From Pluralibacter sp. (lineage in GTDB: Bacteria; Pseudomonadota; Gammaproteobacteria; Enterobacterales; Enterobacteriaceae): DNA of 64,000 bases. The DNA lies in the NCBI RefSeq assembly GCF_019237635.1, contig NZ_JAFAGS010000149.1, positions 1 to 64,000 of the forward strand. The letters are read 5' to 3'. Positions within the stretch are counted from its first letter, which is position 1. Each line of letters starts with the position of its first letter. The notes below the pieces were generated by a model. The model was not told where the DNA came from. It saw only the letters and a program-made list of their open reading frames with translations, and searched no databases. This document shows positions 37,022-48,603 of the stretch, piece after piece. The position numbers and the translations under genes are program-made.

Positions 37022-37941
37022 TGCTCAACTATGTCATTAAGCGACTGCTGGGGCTTCTCCCTACGCTGCTGATCGTAGCGGTGCTGGTGTTTTTGTTTGT
37101 GCACATGCTGCCAGGCGATCCGGCGCGGCTGGTGGCCGGGCCGGAAGCTGACGCGCAGGTTATCGCCCAGGTGCGTCAACAGTTGGGGCTGGATCAGCCG
37201 CTGCACGTCCAGTTCTGGAACTATATCGGCAACGTTCTGCAGGGGGATTTCGGCATCTCGATGGTGTCGCGCAGACCGGTCAGCGAAGAGATAGCCAGCC
37301 GCTTTCTGCCGACGCTCTGGCTGACGCTGACCAGCATGGTATGGGCAGTGATTTTCGGTATGGCGATGGGGATTGCCGCGGCGGTCTGGCGAAACCGCTG
37401 GCCCGATCGTCTGGGTATGGCAATTGCGGTCACCGGTATCTCGTTCCCGGCTTTTGCGCTCGGCATGCTGCTGATGCAGGTGTTTTCGGTTGAGCTGGGC
37501 TGGTTGCCGACGGTCGGCGCCGACAGCTGGCGGCACTACATCTTACCCTCCCTCACGCTCGGCGCGGCGGTTGCGGCGGTGATGGCGCGCTTTACCCGCG
37601 CGTCGTTCGTTGAGGTGCTCAATGAGGACTATATGCGCACCGCCAGGGCGAAAGGGGTGAGCGAAACGCGGGTGGTGCTCAAGCATGGCCTGCGCAATGC
37701 GATGATCCCGGTGGTGACGATGATGGGGTTGCAGTTCGGCTTTCTGCTCGGCGGCTCTATCGTGGTGGAGAAAGTGTTTAACTGGCCGGGGCTCGGACGT
37801 TTGCTGGTGGACTCGGTGGAAATGCGCGATTATCCGGTGATTCAGGCGGAAGTACTGCTGTTTTCACTGGAGTTTATTCTTATCAATCTGGTGGTGGACG
37901 TACTCTATGCGGCCATCAACCCGACTATCAGGTACAAGTAA
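37021..37941 (+). CDS. gsiC: Glutathione ABC importer permease
   Basis: First membrane subunit of the importer (DppB/OppB type). The 306 residues begin [19 protein letters not shown], with a further five hydrophobic segments. The coupling motif is in [26 protein letters not shown]. The ATG shares its A with the gsiB stop (TAATG), so translation is coupled. Confidence 0.95.
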   Translation: MLNYVIKRLLGLLPTLLIVAVLVFLFVHMLPGDPARLVAGPEADAQVIAQVRQQLGLDQPLHVQFWNYIGNVLQGDFGISMVSRRPVSEEIASRFLPTLWLTLTSMVWAVIFGMAMGIAAAVWRNRWPDRLGMAIAVTGISFPAFALGMLLMQVFSVELGWLPTVGADSWRHYILPSLTLGAAVAAVMARFTRASFVEVLNEDYMRTARAKGVSETRVVLKHGLRNAMIPVVTMMGLQFGFLLGGSIVVEKVFNWPGLGRLLVDSVEMRDYPVIQAEVLLFSLEFILINLVVDVLYAAINPTIRYK

Positions 37942-37942
37942 A

Positions 37943-38854
37943 GTGCGACTGTTAAACTGGCGTCGCCAGGCGGTAATGAACGCCATGCCGATGCTGGCAT
38001 CGGGTCAGGTGCGAACGCCGTGGCATGAGTTCTGGCGGCGTTTTCGCCGTCAGCCCGTGGCGATGGCGGCGGGGATCTTTGTCCTGCTGCTGATTGTGGT
38101 GGCGATCATCGCCCCGTGGATAGCGCCGTTCGATGCTGAAAACTATTTTGACTATGATCGCCTGAACGAAGGGCCGTCGTTGTTGCACTGGTTCGGCGTC
38201 GATTCGCTGGGGCGGGATATCTTTAGCCGGGTGTTGCTCGGCGCGCAGATTTCGCTGGCCGCTGGGGTTTTTGCGGTGCTGATAGGCGCCGCGATTGGTA
38301 CGGTGCTGGGGCTGGCGGCCGGATACTACGAGGGCTGGTGGGATCGCCTTATTATGCGCATCTGCGACGTGCTGTTCGCCTTTCCCGGCATTTTGCTGGC
38401 GATTGCGGTGGTGGCGGTGATGGGCAGCGGCATGGCGAACGTTATTATCGCCGTGGCGATTTTTTCGGTACCGGCCTTTGCCCGCCTGGTGCGCGGCAAC
38501 ACGCTGGTGCTTAAACAGCAGACGTTTATCGAATCGGCGCGCAGTATCGGCGCCCGCGACGGCGTCATCCTGTTCCACCATGTTCTGCCCGGTACGGTAT
38601 CGTCGATCGTGGTCTATTTCACGATGCGCATTGGCGTGTCGATTATCTCCGCCGCCAGTCTGTCGTTTCTCGGGCTGGGCGCGCAGCCGCCGACGCCGGA
38701 ATGGGGCGCTATGCTCAACGAAGCACGGGCGGATATGGTGATTGCGCCGCACGTGGCGCTGTTTCCGGCGCTGGCGATTTTTCTGACGGTACTGGCGTTC
38801 AACCTGCTGGGGGACGGCCTGCGCGACGCGCTGGACCCGAAGATTAAGGGGTAG
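37943..38854 (+). CDS. gsiD: Glutathione ABC importer permease
   Basis: Second membrane subunit (DppC/OppC type), 303 residues from GTG 37943, equal to E. coli. An upstream ATG at 37907 would lie inside gsiC and is rejected. It has the N-terminal [18 protein letters not shown] segment, then [24 protein letters not shown] and the coupling loop [22 protein letters not shown]. One base separates it from gsiC. K-12 has yliE and yliF after it; here rimO follows directly in convergent orientation. Confidence 0.95.
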   Translation: MRLLNWRRQAVMNAMPMLASGQVRTPWHEFWRRFRRQPVAMAAGIFVLLLIVVAIIAPWIAPFDAENYFDYDRLNEGPSLLHWFGVDSLGRDIFSRVLLGAQISLAAGVFAVLIGAAIGTVLGLAAGYYEGWWDRLIMRICDVLFAFPGILLAIAVVAVMGSGMANVIIAVAIFSVPAFARLVRGNTLVLKQQTFIESARSIGARDGVILFHHVLPGTVSSIVVYFTMRIGVSIISAASLSFLGLGAQPPTPEWGAMLNEARADMVIAPHVALFPALAIFLTVLAFNLLGDGLRDALDPKIKG

Positions 38855-38860
38855 GGCATA

Positions 38861-38886
38861 AACCCTCTCCGTTGCCGGAGAGGGTT
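38861..38886. terminator. Convergent terminator between gsiD and rimO
   Basis: AACCCTCTCCG (38861-38871), loop TTGC, CGGAGAGGGTT (38876-38886): a perfect 11-bp stem between the two stops. U-tracts on either side are short. Confidence 0.65.
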
Positions 38887-38898
38887 AGAGAGGAGGGA

Positions 38899-40224
38899 TC
38901 AGACCCGGCTACCCCACAGGTCGTACTCGTCGGCGTGCTCGACCTTAACGCGCAGTACGTCGCCAGGCTTGACGCGCGTTTCACCGTTCAGGTAGACCGC
39001 GCCGTCGATTTCCGGTGCATCCGCCATGCTGCGGCCGATGGCGCCTTCTTCGTCGACTTCATCAACGATAACCATGATTTCGCGGCCAATCTTCTCCTGC
39101 AGGCGCTCAGCGGAAATCTGCTGTTGCAGCTGCATGAAGCGGTTCCAGCGCTCTTCTTTCACCTCTTCCGGCACCTGATCGGCCAGTTCGTTGGCGGCGG
39201 CGCCTTCTACCGGGCTGTACTTAAAGCAGCCGACGCGGTCCAGACGCGCTTCTTTGAGGAAATCGAGCAGCATCTGGAAATCGTCTTCTGTTTCGCCCGG
39301 GAAACCGACGATAAAGGTGGAGCGCAGGGTCAATTCCGGGCAGATCTCGCGCCACTGCTTAATGCGTGCGAGTTGGCGGTCCACGGAACCCGGGCGCTTC
39401 ATCAGCTTCAGAATACGCGGGCTGGCGTGCTGCAGCGGGATGTCGAGATACGGCAGGATTTTTCCTTCGGCCATCAGCGGGATCACGTCGTCCACGTGCG
39501 GGTACGGATAGACGTAGTGCAGACGCACCCACACGCCGAGCTTCGCGAGCTGTTCACACAGGCTGACCATGCTGGTTTTCACCGGCTCGCCGTTGTAGAA
39601 CCCGGTGCGGTGCTTCACGTCGACGCCATAGGCCGAGGTATCCTGAGAGATAACCAGCAGTTCTTTGACGCCTGCGTCCGCCAGACGTTTGGCTTCGGCC
39701 AGCACGTCGCCTACCGGGCGGCTGTCGAGGTCGCCGCGCATGGACGGAATGATGCAGAAGGTGCAGCGATGGTTGCAGCCTTCGGAAATCTTAAGATATG
39801 CATAGTGACGCGGCGTCAGCTTCACGCCCTGTTCCGGCACCAGGCTCAGGAACGGGTTATGCTGCGGCTTCGGAACGTAGTGGTGCACGTGCTGCAGCAC
39901 CTGCTCGTAGCTGTGCGGCCCGGTTATCTCCAGCACTTTCGGATGCACTTCGCGGATCTGATCTTCTTTGGCGCCCAGGCAACCGGTGACGATCACTTTG
40001 CCGTTTTCTTTCAGCGCTTCGCCGATCGCTTCCAGGGATTCCTGCACTGCGCTATCGATAAAGCCGCAGGTGTTGACGATAACCATGTCGGCGTTATCGT
40101 AGCTTGGCACCACGTCGTAGCCTTCGGTACGCAGTTCGGTAAGGATGCGTTCAGAGTCGACGAGGTTTTTCGGACAGCCCAGGGAGACGAAGCCGATCTT
40201 CGGCTGCTGCGTTACATTGCTCAT
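38899..40224 (-). CDS. rimO: Ribosomal protein uS12 methylthiotransferase RimO
   Basis: Radical-SAM methylthiotransferase that modifies Asp88 of ribosomal protein S12. The 441 residues equal E. coli. The N-terminal MTTase domain holds cysteines for the auxiliary cluster ([24 protein letters not shown]). The radical-SAM motif is [13 protein letters not shown] domain closes the protein (residues about 375-441, [19 protein letters not shown]). The start ATG at 40224 is standard. Confidence 0.96.
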   Translation of the reverse strand: MSNVTQQPKIGFVSLGCPKNLVDSERILTELRTEGYDVVPSYDNADMVIVNTCGFIDSAVQESLEAIGEALKENGKVIVTGCLGAKEDQIREVHPKVLEITGPHSYEQVLQHVHHYVPKPQHNPFLSLVPEQGVKLTPRHYAYLKISEGCNHRCTFCIIPSMRGDLDSRPVGDVLAEAKRLADAGVKELLVISQDTSAYGVDVKHRTGFYNGEPVKTSMVSLCEQLAKLGVWVRLHYVYPYPHVDDVIPLMAEGKILPYLDIPLQHASPRILKLMKRPGSVDRQLARIKQWREICPELTLRSTFIVGFPGETEDDFQMLLDFLKEARLDRVGCFKYSPVEGAAANELADQVPEEVKEERWNRFMQLQQQISAERLQEKIGREIMVIVDEVDEEGAIGRSMADAPEIDGAVYLNGETRVKPGDVLRVKVEHADEYDLWGSRV

Positions 40225-40432
40225 AGCTTAAAAATTGTTCAATTATTGGAATGGTCAGGGCAGGGATTGTACAGATTTCCTCGCCGGATTTATACAGGAT
40301 CTGTGTGCTCGGTGGTGGCGCCTGTCCCGCATAGCTCGTTAGTGTTACTTATCCCGGCTTTAAGCGCTGCTTATTGGAACCGTTGTTCAAATATTGTACT
40401 TTTATGGCTCATTAACTATCACGAGGCATCCA

Positions 40433-40603
40433 ATGAGAGACATTTATTTACCGTCAAAATTAAAAATGGCAAAAACGCTGTATGCGAATGGCGTTGATTT
40501 GATTTGCATTTCTGTCGCCACAGGGCTCACGCGTCCGAAACTTATCGCCGAGTTAAACCTTGTCGACAAACCCAACACACAGCAGAAAATAAAGAAGCAC
40601 TAA
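40433..40603 (+). CDS. Small hypothetical protein with HTH-like segment
   Basis: A 56-residue reading frame from ATG 40433, with GAGG 8 bases upstream. An earlier in-frame start at 40394 has no ribosome site. I do not recognise the family. The stretch MAKTLYANGVDLICISVATGLTRPKLIAEL resembles the HTH of resolvases and small transcription factors (helix, turn at ATGLT, helix). The C-terminal tail is lysine-rich. The AT-rich composition fits the accessory patch that follows. It is divergent from rimO and convergent with the LysR gene. Confidence 0.5.
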   Translation: MRDIYLPSKLKMAKTLYANGVDLICISVATGLTRPKLIAELNLVDKPNTQQKIKKH

Positions 40604-40641
40604 GCGTTACACCACCACCTTTTGTTATTCATCGAATAACA

Positions 40642-41562
40642 TCACCCAGGAACTGCCGCCAGCATATCGACCAGCACTGAAAACAGTGTTTTATTTATTT
40701 CCTTCCGGGATGAGGCATAAATACTGAATTGTGGTAATGGAAACGGCGGCTCGATTTTCTTTAAATGGTACATGTCAGCATAAGCGGCAAATGCTTTTTC
40801 GGGGATAATACCTAAACAATTGGTTTTCGAGACGATCATTAAAATAGAGGCAAACGACGTCGTGAGCAGACAGCGCTCGCTGGAACGGAATTTTTTATCA
40901 AAAATCGTTCTGTAATAAATGACTTTCTCATTTTTCGTATTATATCCCACCAGACTGGCATCCCTGAGCATGACTTCGCTGATGGTGTCGCCATAGAGCG
41001 TATTGTGTTGAGAGGCGACCAGTACCAGCTTCATGTTGCTGACCTTCTTGCAGCTGATATTGCTGTTTTCAGTGGAAAATGTTGAAAAAACAACGTCGGC
41101 CTGTCGCATGTTGAGTAGCTCGATAATCCGTGTTTCGTTCAGGTCATCGGTGCGATGCAGCAGGCTGAGATTGTCATTCATCGAGATGATTTTTTCGGTC
41201 AATTCGGGGACGATAAGCGGAGAAATAAATGATTCCGTATATAATGTCAGCCGTTTCTTCTGCACCAGCGAGGATACCGGCAATACCGCTGATAATTCGT
41301 CGATGAGCGGGATGATATTGTCATAAAGCTCATCTGAGAATACGGTGGGTAAAAGGATGTTACCGCTACGGACAAATAAATTATCGCCCATCATTTCACG
41401 CAGTTTTCGCAATGACTGGCTGACCGCCGAGGGGGAAATCTCCAGCATGTCGGCCACTTTGCTAATGCTGCCTGCGCTATAGATTAAACAAAAAATAGTC
41501 AGCAGATTCAGATCGATTCTGCTCAATGAACATATTTTTTCCGAAACGGGAATCGTTGACAT
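40642..41562 (-). CDS. LysR-type transcriptional regulator (not AmpR-like)
   Basis: Regulator of about 306 residues from ATG 41562, preceded by AGGGG; an ATG at 41583 lacks a ribosome site. The HTH is SISKVADMLEISPSAVSQSLRKLRE (residues about 30-55), followed by LFVRSGNILLPT. The effector domain is poorly conserved, and the style resembles LeuO/YidZ-like members rather than AmpR. It is visibly more AT-rich than its neighbours, which suggests horizontal acquisition. It is divergent from an ampC-type gene over about 245 bp, the geometry of a LysR regulator and its target. Whether it controls the beta-lactamase is not shown by the sequence. Confidence 0.8.
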   Translation of the reverse strand: MSTIPVSEKICSLSRIDLNLLTIFCLIYSAGSISKVADMLEISPSAVSQSLRKLREMMGDNLFVRSGNILLPTVFSDELYDNIIPLIDELSAVLPVSSLVQKKRLTLYTESFISPLIVPELTEKIISMNDNLSLLHRTDDLNETRIIELLNMRQADVVFSTFSTENSNISCKKVSNMKLVLVASQHNTLYGDTISEVMLRDASLVGYNTKNEKVIYYRTIFDKKFRSSERCLLTTSFASILMIVSKTNCLGIIPEKAFAAYADMYHLKKIEPPFPLPQFSIYASSRKEINKTLFSVLVDMLAAVPG

Positions 41563-41591
41563 AAAACCCCTGAACGTCATCATAGCGACCG

Positions 41592-41628
41592 TAAGCGTCT
41601 ATCAAAAATAGCATGCAACAGACGCTTA
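41592..41628. promoter_or_regulatory. Inverted repeat in the lysR-ampC divergent region
   Basis: TAAGCGTCT (41592-41600) and AGACGCTTA (41620-41628) are perfect 9-bp complements with a 19-bp spacer that contains GCATGC. It lies 30 bp upstream of the chosen regulator start and is a natural candidate for autoregulation. Confidence 0.55.
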
Positions 41629-41699
41629 TGCGTACCATCCCCCACTGAGAGTACGTGAATCACACCGCTGAAGTCGCTGGCGCGAATCCGCAGTAAAAT

Positions 41700-42966
<1,267 letters not shown>

Positions 42967-43137
42967 GACGACGCCTCCCGACATCGAATATGTCGACGAA
43001 GCGTTAACAACTGCTTATGTTATAAAGATTTTTTATAAAATTGTTAATCAATGATTAAATATTGACCTTGCGCATGATTCTGCTCAGAAAATGACCATAC
43101 TATAACTGTGGTAATGGACAACACAGGAGGGAAATGC

Positions 43138-43521
43138 ATGAACGTTGACAGACGGAAACGCAACCTCATGGACAAGTTGGTGAATGCGCGCATCGACATT
43201 GCCGCGTACCTCCAGCTCCGGCGTGCGAAGGGATACATGTCAGTCAGCGAGAATGACCATCTGCGTGATAATTTGTTTGAGCTCTGTGCTGAACTGCGCA
43301 ACAGAAGCGCAGCAATTGCACCCTCGGTAACGCCACAGCAGCAAGAGGCGTTACATATGGCCGGAGAGGCCATGGCGTCTGCCGCCGTTTGTCTGATGAC
43401 CGGGCACCATGATTGCCCTTTGTATATTGCTGTTAACGTAGAGACACTCGAGCGCTGCCTGACCACATTGGATAGTAGCATTCAGGAAATGAATGCTCTC
43501 GCGCCAATGGCGCGAGCGTAG
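43138..43521 (+). CDS. bssR: Biofilm regulator BssR
   Basis: Small cytoplasmic protein of 127 residues, the E. coli length, that affects biofilm formation through signalling; the mechanism is unclear. Recognisable blocks are LVNARIDIAAYLQLRRAKGYMSVSENDHLRDN and AAVCLMTGHHDCPLYI. The ATG at 43138 has AGGAGG upstream, so the longer frame from 43108 is not used. A second ATG four bases earlier is out of frame. In K-12 yliI follows; here gstB is directly convergent. Confidence 0.92.
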   Translation: MNVDRRKRNLMDKLVNARIDIAAYLQLRRAKGYMSVSENDHLRDNLFELCAELRNRSAAIAPSVTPQQQEALHMAGEAMASAAVCLMTGHHDCPLYIAVNVETLERCLTTLDSSIQEMNALAPMARA

Positions 43522-43525
43522 CGTC

Positions 43526-43552
43526 AAGGGGGAGCCACCTCCCCCTTGTTTT
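43526..43552. terminator. Terminator between bssR and gstB
   Basis: AAGGGGGAG (43526-43534), loop CCAC, CTCCCCCTT (43539-43547), then GTTTTG. A second perfect hairpin, CTCGCGCC-AAT-GGCGCGAG (43498-43516), lies in the last codons of bssR. Confidence 0.75.
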
Positions 43553-43559
43553 GTCACCT

Positions 43560-44186
43560 TCAGGAAACCGGAATCATCACGATGTTCTGATAAGCAGGGC
43601 GGCGGGCCAGTTGCTGGTACCAGCGCTGCAGGTTAGGGTGCGGCTGCCAGCTGTGAATGGTTTCCAGCAGGTTATAGATAAACGGTGCGACGGCGAGGTC
43701 GCCGAGGCCGAATTCACTACCGGAAAGCCATGGCGATTTCGCCAGCGCGTCGTCCAGCATGACGAACAGCGATTCACACTGCACGATGGCGGCGTCAATT
43801 GCGGCCTGGTCGCGCTTTTCCGGCGGTGTTCTGATAAGCCCCAGCAGAATGACCCGGTGCACAGGCGATAACGTCTGATTTGCCCAGTCCATCCACTTCT
43901 CGCCTTCGGCGCGCTGTGCCGGTGATTCCACCCACAGGCGGTTTTGCCCGTACTGGGCGGCGAGATACCGCACGATGGTATTCGATTCCCACAACGTTAT
44001 CTGCGTTTCGTCATCCACCAGCAGCGGCACCAGACCGTTGGGGTTTTTGGATAAAAACGCCGGGTCATGATTGAGACCAAACTGGCCTCCCGCCAGGATC
44101 TGGTTATACGGTAATTCCAGCTCTTCCAGAATCCAGCGCACCTTTTTGACGTTTGTCGAATTGTTCCTGCCCCACAGCGTAATCAT
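43560..44186 (-). CDS. gstB: Glutathione S-transferase GstB (YliJ)
   Basis: Cytosolic glutathione transferase; E. coli GstB acts on electrophiles such as bromoacetate. The 208 residues have an N-terminal thioredoxin-like domain ([27 protein letters not shown], with Ser/Asn in place of a Tyr at the catalytic position) and [25 protein letters not shown] for glutathione binding. An all-alpha C-terminal domain with [15 protein letters not shown] completes it. It is nearly the E. coli length. Confidence 0.92.
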   Translation of the reverse strand: MITLWGRNNSTNVKKVRWILEELELPYNQILAGGQFGLNHDPAFLSKNPNGLVPLLVDDETQITLWESNTIVRYLAAQYGQNRLWVESPAQRAEGEKWMDWANQTLSPVHRVILLGLIRTPPEKRDQAAIDAAIVQCESLFVMLDDALAKSPWLSGSEFGLGDLAVAPFIYNLLETIHSWQPHPNLQRWYQQLARRPAYQNIVMIPVS

Positions 44187-44432
44187 GAATCACTCCCGGT
44201 TGTGTAACGATGTTGGTGAGCGTCCATGGTGGAGGAAAGTAAATCCTCAGGCAACCATCACGAAAAAAATTGTGCGTCATTCAACACAAAGCGGCGTTAT
44301 TGCGTAAACTTTAAAAACTTTACCAACGCATTGTTTCTTTAAGGTCATTTGTACGCTATTACTCACCGCTTGCTGTAACACGGCTTCGGTGACGTGGCGT
44401 GTTTTTTGGAATGGATACTTTGGGTGGCTCTT

Positions 44433-45641
44433 ATGACGCGTAATGCAGTTTCTCTTCGCGGCCTGGCGGCAGGCTCTCTTTTATTACTCTTCGTTGCCCC
44501 TGCGGTGCAGGCGGCAGAGCAGGTTCAGATGCCTGCACCTCCCCCGGTGGATGCTAAGGCGTGGATCCTGATGGATTACGCCAGCGGAAAAGTCCTGAGC
44601 GAAGGAAGCGCTGACGAAAAACTCGATCCGGCAAGCCTGACGAAGATCATGACCAGCTATGTGGTAGGCCAGGCGTTAAAAGCAGGGAAAATCAAACTGA
44701 CGGACAGCGTCACCATCGGGCGTGACGCTTGGGCGACGGGCAACCCGTCGCTGCGCGGATCGTCGGTCATGTTCCTCAAACCGGGTGATCAGGTGTCGGT
44801 TGAGGATCTGAATAAAGGGGTGATTATCCAGTCAGGTAACGATGCCAGCATTGCGATTGCGGACTATGTCGCCGGCAGCCAGGACTCCTTTGTCGGCCTG
44901 ATGAACAGTTATGCGCAGAAGCTCGGCCTGACCAATACCACCTTCCAGACTGTTCACGGCCTGGACGCGCCGGGGCAGTTCAGTACCGCCCGCGATATGG
45001 CGCTGCTGACCCGGGCGATGATCCACGACGTGCCGGAAGAGTACGCCATCCACAAAGAAAAAGAGTTCACCTTCAACAACATTCGCCAGCCTAACCGCAA
45101 CCGCCTGTTGTGGAACGCCAGCCTGAATGCGGACGGGGTGAAAACCGGAACGACAGCGGGCGCTGGCTATAACCTGGTCTCTTCCGCCGTCCAGGGCGAT
45201 ATGCGCCTGATCGCGGTTGTGCTTGGCACCAAAACGGACCGTATCCGCTTTAATGAATCTGAAAAACTGCTGACCTGGGGCTTCCGCTTCTTCGAAACCG
45301 TGACGCCGATTAAACCGGACGCCACCTTCGTTGAGCAGCGCGTCTGGTACGGCGATACGAACCAGGCCAAACTGGGGGCAGGGGAAGCGGGCTCAATTAC
45401 GCTCCCGCGCGGACAGCTGAAAAACCTGAAGGCCAGCTACACCCTGAACCAGCCTCAGCTCACCGCGCCGTTGGCGAAAGGGCAGGTTGTCGGCACCATC
45501 GATTTTAAACTCAATGACCAGACCGTTGAACAGCGCCCGCTCATTGTCATGGAAGCGGTCAATGAGGGCGGCTTCTTCAGCCGGATGGTTGACTTCGTGC
45601 TGATGAAATTCCACCAGTGGTTCGGTAGCTGGTTCTCATGA
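44433..45641 (+). CDS. dacC: D-alanyl-D-alanine carboxypeptidase DacC (PBP6)
   Basis: Membrane-anchored periplasmic carboxypeptidase (low-molecular-mass PBP6) that trims peptidoglycan pentapeptides. It is 402 residues from ATG 44433. A signal peptide ends VQA. Catalytic motifs are SLTK (Ser68, Lys71), SGN in IIQSGNDAS and KTG in [10 protein letters not shown]. The C-terminal amphipathic anchor is [13 protein letters not shown] frame beginning at 44394 adds a non-homologous stretch and is rejected. It overlaps the convergent deoR stop by 6 bp. Confidence 0.95.
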   Translation: MTRNAVSLRGLAAGSLLLLFVAPAVQAAEQVQMPAPPPVDAKAWILMDYASGKVLSEGSADEKLDPASLTKIMTSYVVGQALKAGKIKLTDSVTIGRDAWATGNPSLRGSSVMFLKPGDQVSVEDLNKGVIIQSGNDASIAIADYVAGSQDSFVGLMNSYAQKLGLTNTTFQTVHGLDAPGQFSTARDMALLTRAMIHDVPEEYAIHKEKEFTFNNIRQPNRNRLLWNASLNADGVKTGTTAGAGYNLVSSAVQGDMRLIAVVLGTKTDRIRFNESEKLLTWGFRFFETVTPIKPDATFVEQRVWYGDTNQAKLGAGEAGSITLPRGQLKNLKASYTLNQPQLTAPLAKGQVVGTIDFKLNDQTVEQRPLIVMEAVNEGGFFSRMVDFVLMKFHQWFGSWFS

Positions 45642-46403
45642 CGGCTCGAACAGCAGCGTAATTTTGCGCTGTTTCGCCAGCGCCGTCAGCGCCTCATCGG
45701 GGCTGCGGTCGCTGGCGATAACGTTGAAACTCTGCAACTCCCCCATTCTCGCCGGACGTACTTTGCCGAATTTGCTGTGATCCACCACCAGAACATGGTA
45801 CTGCGCGTGGCGCAGGGCCCACTGTTTAACCGGCAGCTCCTCCAGATTAAAACAGGTCGCGCCCTGCTCAATGTGCACGCCCGCGGCGGAGTAAAAGGCG
45901 ATGTCCGGACACAAGTGGTTGAGTGTGTCTTCGAGGCTCAGGGGTTTAAAGATAGCGTTGCTGGCGTGAAACTCACCGCCGCAGAGCACAGCGCGGCACA
46001 GCGGTTTTTCCTGCAGGGCCAGAAAGGTATTCAGCGAATAGCAGACGCCGGTAAAGGGCATATCGTTATCGATGGCGTCGATAATCCAGGGGGTGGTCGT
46101 ACCGCAGTCAAAAAAGGCCATCTGGTGCGGTTTTAACAGTTTTGCCGCCAGGCGGGCTGCCCGGCGTTTTTCATCGACAAGACGGGTTTTTTGATCGCTG
46201 AGCAGGTAGTGGCTCGCGCTTCGCGGCTCCAGCACGATGTAGCCGCCGAGCAACACGACAGGGCCATCCAGACTGTTGAGATCGCGGCGAACGGTCATCT
46301 CGGAGACGCCTAGCAGGGCTGCAGCCTCTTTCAGATGCAGTTTATCGCTGCGTTTGAGTGCCTGAATAAGCTGTGTGATTCGCTCTTCGCGCCGAGTTTC
46401 CAT
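45636..46403 (-). CDS. deoR: Deoxyribose operon repressor DeoR
   Basis: Repressor of deoCABD and nupG, released by deoxyribose 5-phosphate. The 255 residues have the DeoR-family N-terminal HTH ([24 protein letters not shown], residues about 22-45) and the sugar-phosphate sensor domain with [15 protein letters not shown] and [16 protein letters not shown]. Its own targets are not in this window; the CTTTCGAATGAAAG operator shared near ybiU/ybiV does not resemble the DeoR site. Confidence 0.95.
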   Translation of the reverse strand: METRREERITQLIQALKRSDKLHLKEAAALLGVSEMTVRRDLNSLDGPVVLLGGYIVLEPRSASHYLLSDQKTRLVDEKRRAARLAAKLLKPHQMAFFDCGTTTPWIIDAIDNDMPFTGVCYSLNTFLALQEKPLCRAVLCGGEFHASNAIFKPLSLEDTLNHLCPDIAFYSAAGVHIEQGATCFNLEELPVKQWALRHAQYHVLVVDHSKFGKVRPARMGELQSFNVIASDRSPDEALTALAKQRKITLLFEPS

Positions 46404-46475
46404 ATCGCCCCTGTCACTAAAATTACCCTCGCGGCAGGCGAGGGCCAGGCGGTAATTTTACCTGCGCGTCACGGG

Positions 46476-47084
46476 TTAGTCACGTACCCACCCTTTTCGA
46501 ATCGGTAAGGAAAACAACAGGCGATAGAGCTGCTGCAGACGTTGGTACAGCGCGGCGCCGAAGGAGAGCCACAGCCATTGGGCGATCAGACAGCCGCTCA
46601 GGCCGGAGAGGAACCCGCCCACCATATCCAGCGGCCAGTGGACGCCAAGGTACACGCGGGACCAGGCGATGGCGACGCCGATGACCAGCAGCGACAGGCC
46701 TGACCACAGACGATGCCAGAACAAAAAGGCCAGCGAGAAAGCGAAAATCGCGGTGCCGTGATCGCTCGGGAAGGAGTTATCCGGCGCGTGCTGCAGGAAG
46801 GTATGGCCCACGCCATCCACGAACGGGCGGTTATGCGGGAAAATGTTGCCGACGACCCATGACAGCGCCATGCTGATAACCAATGCCATCGCCATCTTAA
46901 TGACCAACTGGCGCTGCGCGCTGATCTGAGCCTGTGGTCCCCACAGCCAGAGTATGACGGCAAGCGCCGGAATAATGAAAATCAGATCCTGGGCGATGAA
47001 TGTCGCCAGCGACAGACTCCACTGCGGCGACGCGGGCGTGGCATTAATCCAGCTAAACAACGAATGATTTAAATTTTCCAGCAT
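46476..47084 (-). CDS. ybjG: Undecaprenyl-diphosphatase YbjG (PAP2 family)
   Basis: Inner-membrane phosphatase that recycles undecaprenyl diphosphate at the periplasmic face. The 202 residues have about five membrane segments and the PAP2 signature. The parts seen are an N-terminal K-x6-RP-like segment (NIFPHNRPF), SFPSDHG (about residue 96) and SRVYLGVHWPLDMVGG with the catalytic His. A PmrA/BasR-type box lies about 140 bp upstream, in agreement with known PmrA control of this gene. Confidence 0.92.
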   Translation of the reverse strand: MLENLNHSLFSWINATPASPQWSLSLATFIAQDLIFIIPALAVILWLWGPQAQISAQRQLVIKMAMALVISMALSWVVGNIFPHNRPFVDGVGHTFLQHAPDNSFPSDHGTAIFAFSLAFLFWHRLWSGLSLLVIGVAIAWSRVYLGVHWPLDMVGGFLSGLSGCLIAQWLWLSFGAALYQRLQQLYRLLFSLPIRKGWVRD

Positions 47085-47222
47085 ACTTTGCGCACTCTGA
47101 CAGTTTGATGACGCTACTTACGATAAAAATCGTGTCCCCGACAGTAAACCAGCTTTATCTTAATTGTCCGGCGGTTACGATAATCTTCAGGCAACCATAA
47201 TCAGGGAGTATAGGGGGAGGAA

Positions 47223-47239
47223 CTTAAGCGAACCTTAAA
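47223..47239. promoter_or_regulatory. PmrA (BasR) box between ybjG and mdfA
   Basis: CTTAAG-CGAAC-CTTAAA matches the PmrA consensus CTTAAG-N5-CTTAAG in 11 of 12 specified positions. It stands in the 259-bp divergent gap, 140 bp from ybjG and 105 bp from mdfA. A PhoP-like half-site (GTTTA, minus strand) lies next to it. Confidence 0.75.
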
Positions 47240-47343
47240 CAAACCTATTTGTGCTGTAACAGAGTGTGTCATGCACTTTTCACTATCGTCGTTGATACTC
47301 ATTGATTACACTTCACGCGCTTTTTTTATTGCTAAGAGATTTC

Positions 47344-48573
47344 ATGCAAAACCACTTAATTTCCGGTAAGCGCCTCGGACGTCAGGCGTTGCTTTTCCCT
47401 CTCTGTCTGGTGCTTTACGAATTCTCCACCTACATCGGCAACGATATGATCCAGCCGGGTATGCTGGTGGTGGTTGAGCAGTTTCAGGCGGGGAACGAAT
47501 GGGTTCCCACCTCAATGACGGCCTATCTGGCGGGCGGTATGTTCCTGCAGTGGCTGTTAGGCCCGCTGTCGGACCGCATCGGACGCCGCCCGGTGATGCT
47601 GACCGGCGTGGTGTGGTTTATCCTCACCTGCCTTGCCACCCTGCTGGCGCAAAATATTGAGCAGTTCACGGTGCTGCGTTTTCTGCAGGGCATCAGCCTG
47701 TGCTTTATCGGCGCCGTCGGCTACGCCGCCATTCAGGAGTCGTTTGATGAAGCGGTGTGCATCAAGATAACCGCGCTGATGGCCAACGTCGCGCTGATAG
47801 CGCCGCTGCTGGGGCCGCTGGTGGGTGCCGCCTGGATCCACATCGCCCCGTGGGAGACCATGTTCGTGCTGTTTGCCGCACTGGCGACGGTGTCGTTTTT
47901 CGGCCTGCAGAAAGCGATGCCGGAGACGGCGACACGGATGGGCGAAAAACTGTCGATTAAGGCGCTGGGCCGCGATTATGCCCAGGTGCTGAAAAACTAC
48001 CGCTTCGTCGCTGGCGCGCTGGCGACCGGGTTCGTCAGCCTGCCGCTGCTGGCGTGGATCGCGCAGTCGCCAGTAATTATCATCAGCGGTGAGCAGGCCA
48101 GCACCTATGAGTACGGCATGCTGCAGGTGCCGATTTTCGGCGCGCTGATCGTCGGCAACCTGACGCTGGCGAAACTGACCTCGCGCCGTACGGTACGCTG
48201 GCTGATTATCGCGGGCGGCTGGCCGATTGCCGCCGGGCTGATTCTGGCCGCTGCCGCCACGGTGGTGTCCAGCCATGCCTATCTGTGGATGACCGCCGGT
48301 TTGAGCCTCTATGCCTTTGGCATTGGGCTGGCGAATGCGGGCCTGGTGCGTCTGACGCTGTTTGCCAGCGATATGAGTAAAGGGACGGTTTCTGCGGCGA
48401 TGGGCATGCTGCAGATGCTGATTTTTACCGTCGGCATCGAGGTGAGCAAACATGCTTACCAGTTGGGCGGCAACGGGCTGTTCAGCCTGTTTAACCTGCT
48501 TAATGGCGTGATATGGCTGGGGCTGATGACCTACTTCCTGTGGAATAAATCGGTGGGCAATTCGCAGCAGTGA
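47344..48573 (+). CDS. mdfA: Multidrug efflux MFS transporter MdfA
   Basis: Proton/drug antiporter (DHA1 family) for chloramphenicol, cationic dyes and other compounds. It is 409 residues from ATG 47344, the E. coli start; a frame from 47302 is longer but not homologous. Functionally important residues are present: Glu26 and Asp34 in [17 protein letters not shown], motif [14 protein letters not shown] and Arg112 in VLRFLQGI. Twelve hydrophobic segments are evident. In K-12 ybjH follows; here ybjI does, across a strong hairpin. Confidence 0.95.
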   Translation: MQNHLISGKRLGRQALLFPLCLVLYEFSTYIGNDMIQPGMLVVVEQFQAGNEWVPTSMTAYLAGGMFLQWLLGPLSDRIGRRPVMLTGVVWFILTCLATLLAQNIEQFTVLRFLQGISLCFIGAVGYAAIQESFDEAVCIKITALMANVALIAPLLGPLVGAAWIHIAPWETMFVLFAALATVSFFGLQKAMPETATRMGEKLSIKALGRDYAQVLKNYRFVAGALATGFVSLPLLAWIAQSPVIIISGEQASTYEYGMLQVPIFGALIVGNLTLAKLTSRRTVRWLIIAGGWPIAAGLILAAAATVVSSHAYLWMTAGLSLYAFGIGLANAGLVRLTLFASDMSKGTVSAAMGMLQMLIFTVGIEVSKHAYQLGGNGLFSLFNLLNGVIWLGLMTYFLWNKSVGNSQQ

Positions 48574-48576
48574 TCA

Positions 48577-48601
48577 ATAAGCCCGGCGCTGCCGGGCTTA
48601 T
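48577..48601. terminator. Convergent terminator between mdfA and ybjI
   Basis: ATAAGCCCGGC (48577-48587), loop GCT, GCCGGGCTTAT (48591-48601), a perfect 11-bp stem whose AT-rich ends give short U-tracts on both strands. Confidence 0.75.
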
Positions 48602-48603
48602 CA

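Noticed and set aside
45636-46403. DeoR as the binder of the CTTTCGAATGAAAG operators
   Set aside because: DeoR of E. coli binds a TGTTAGAA-type palindrome and controls deo genes; the motif here is different.
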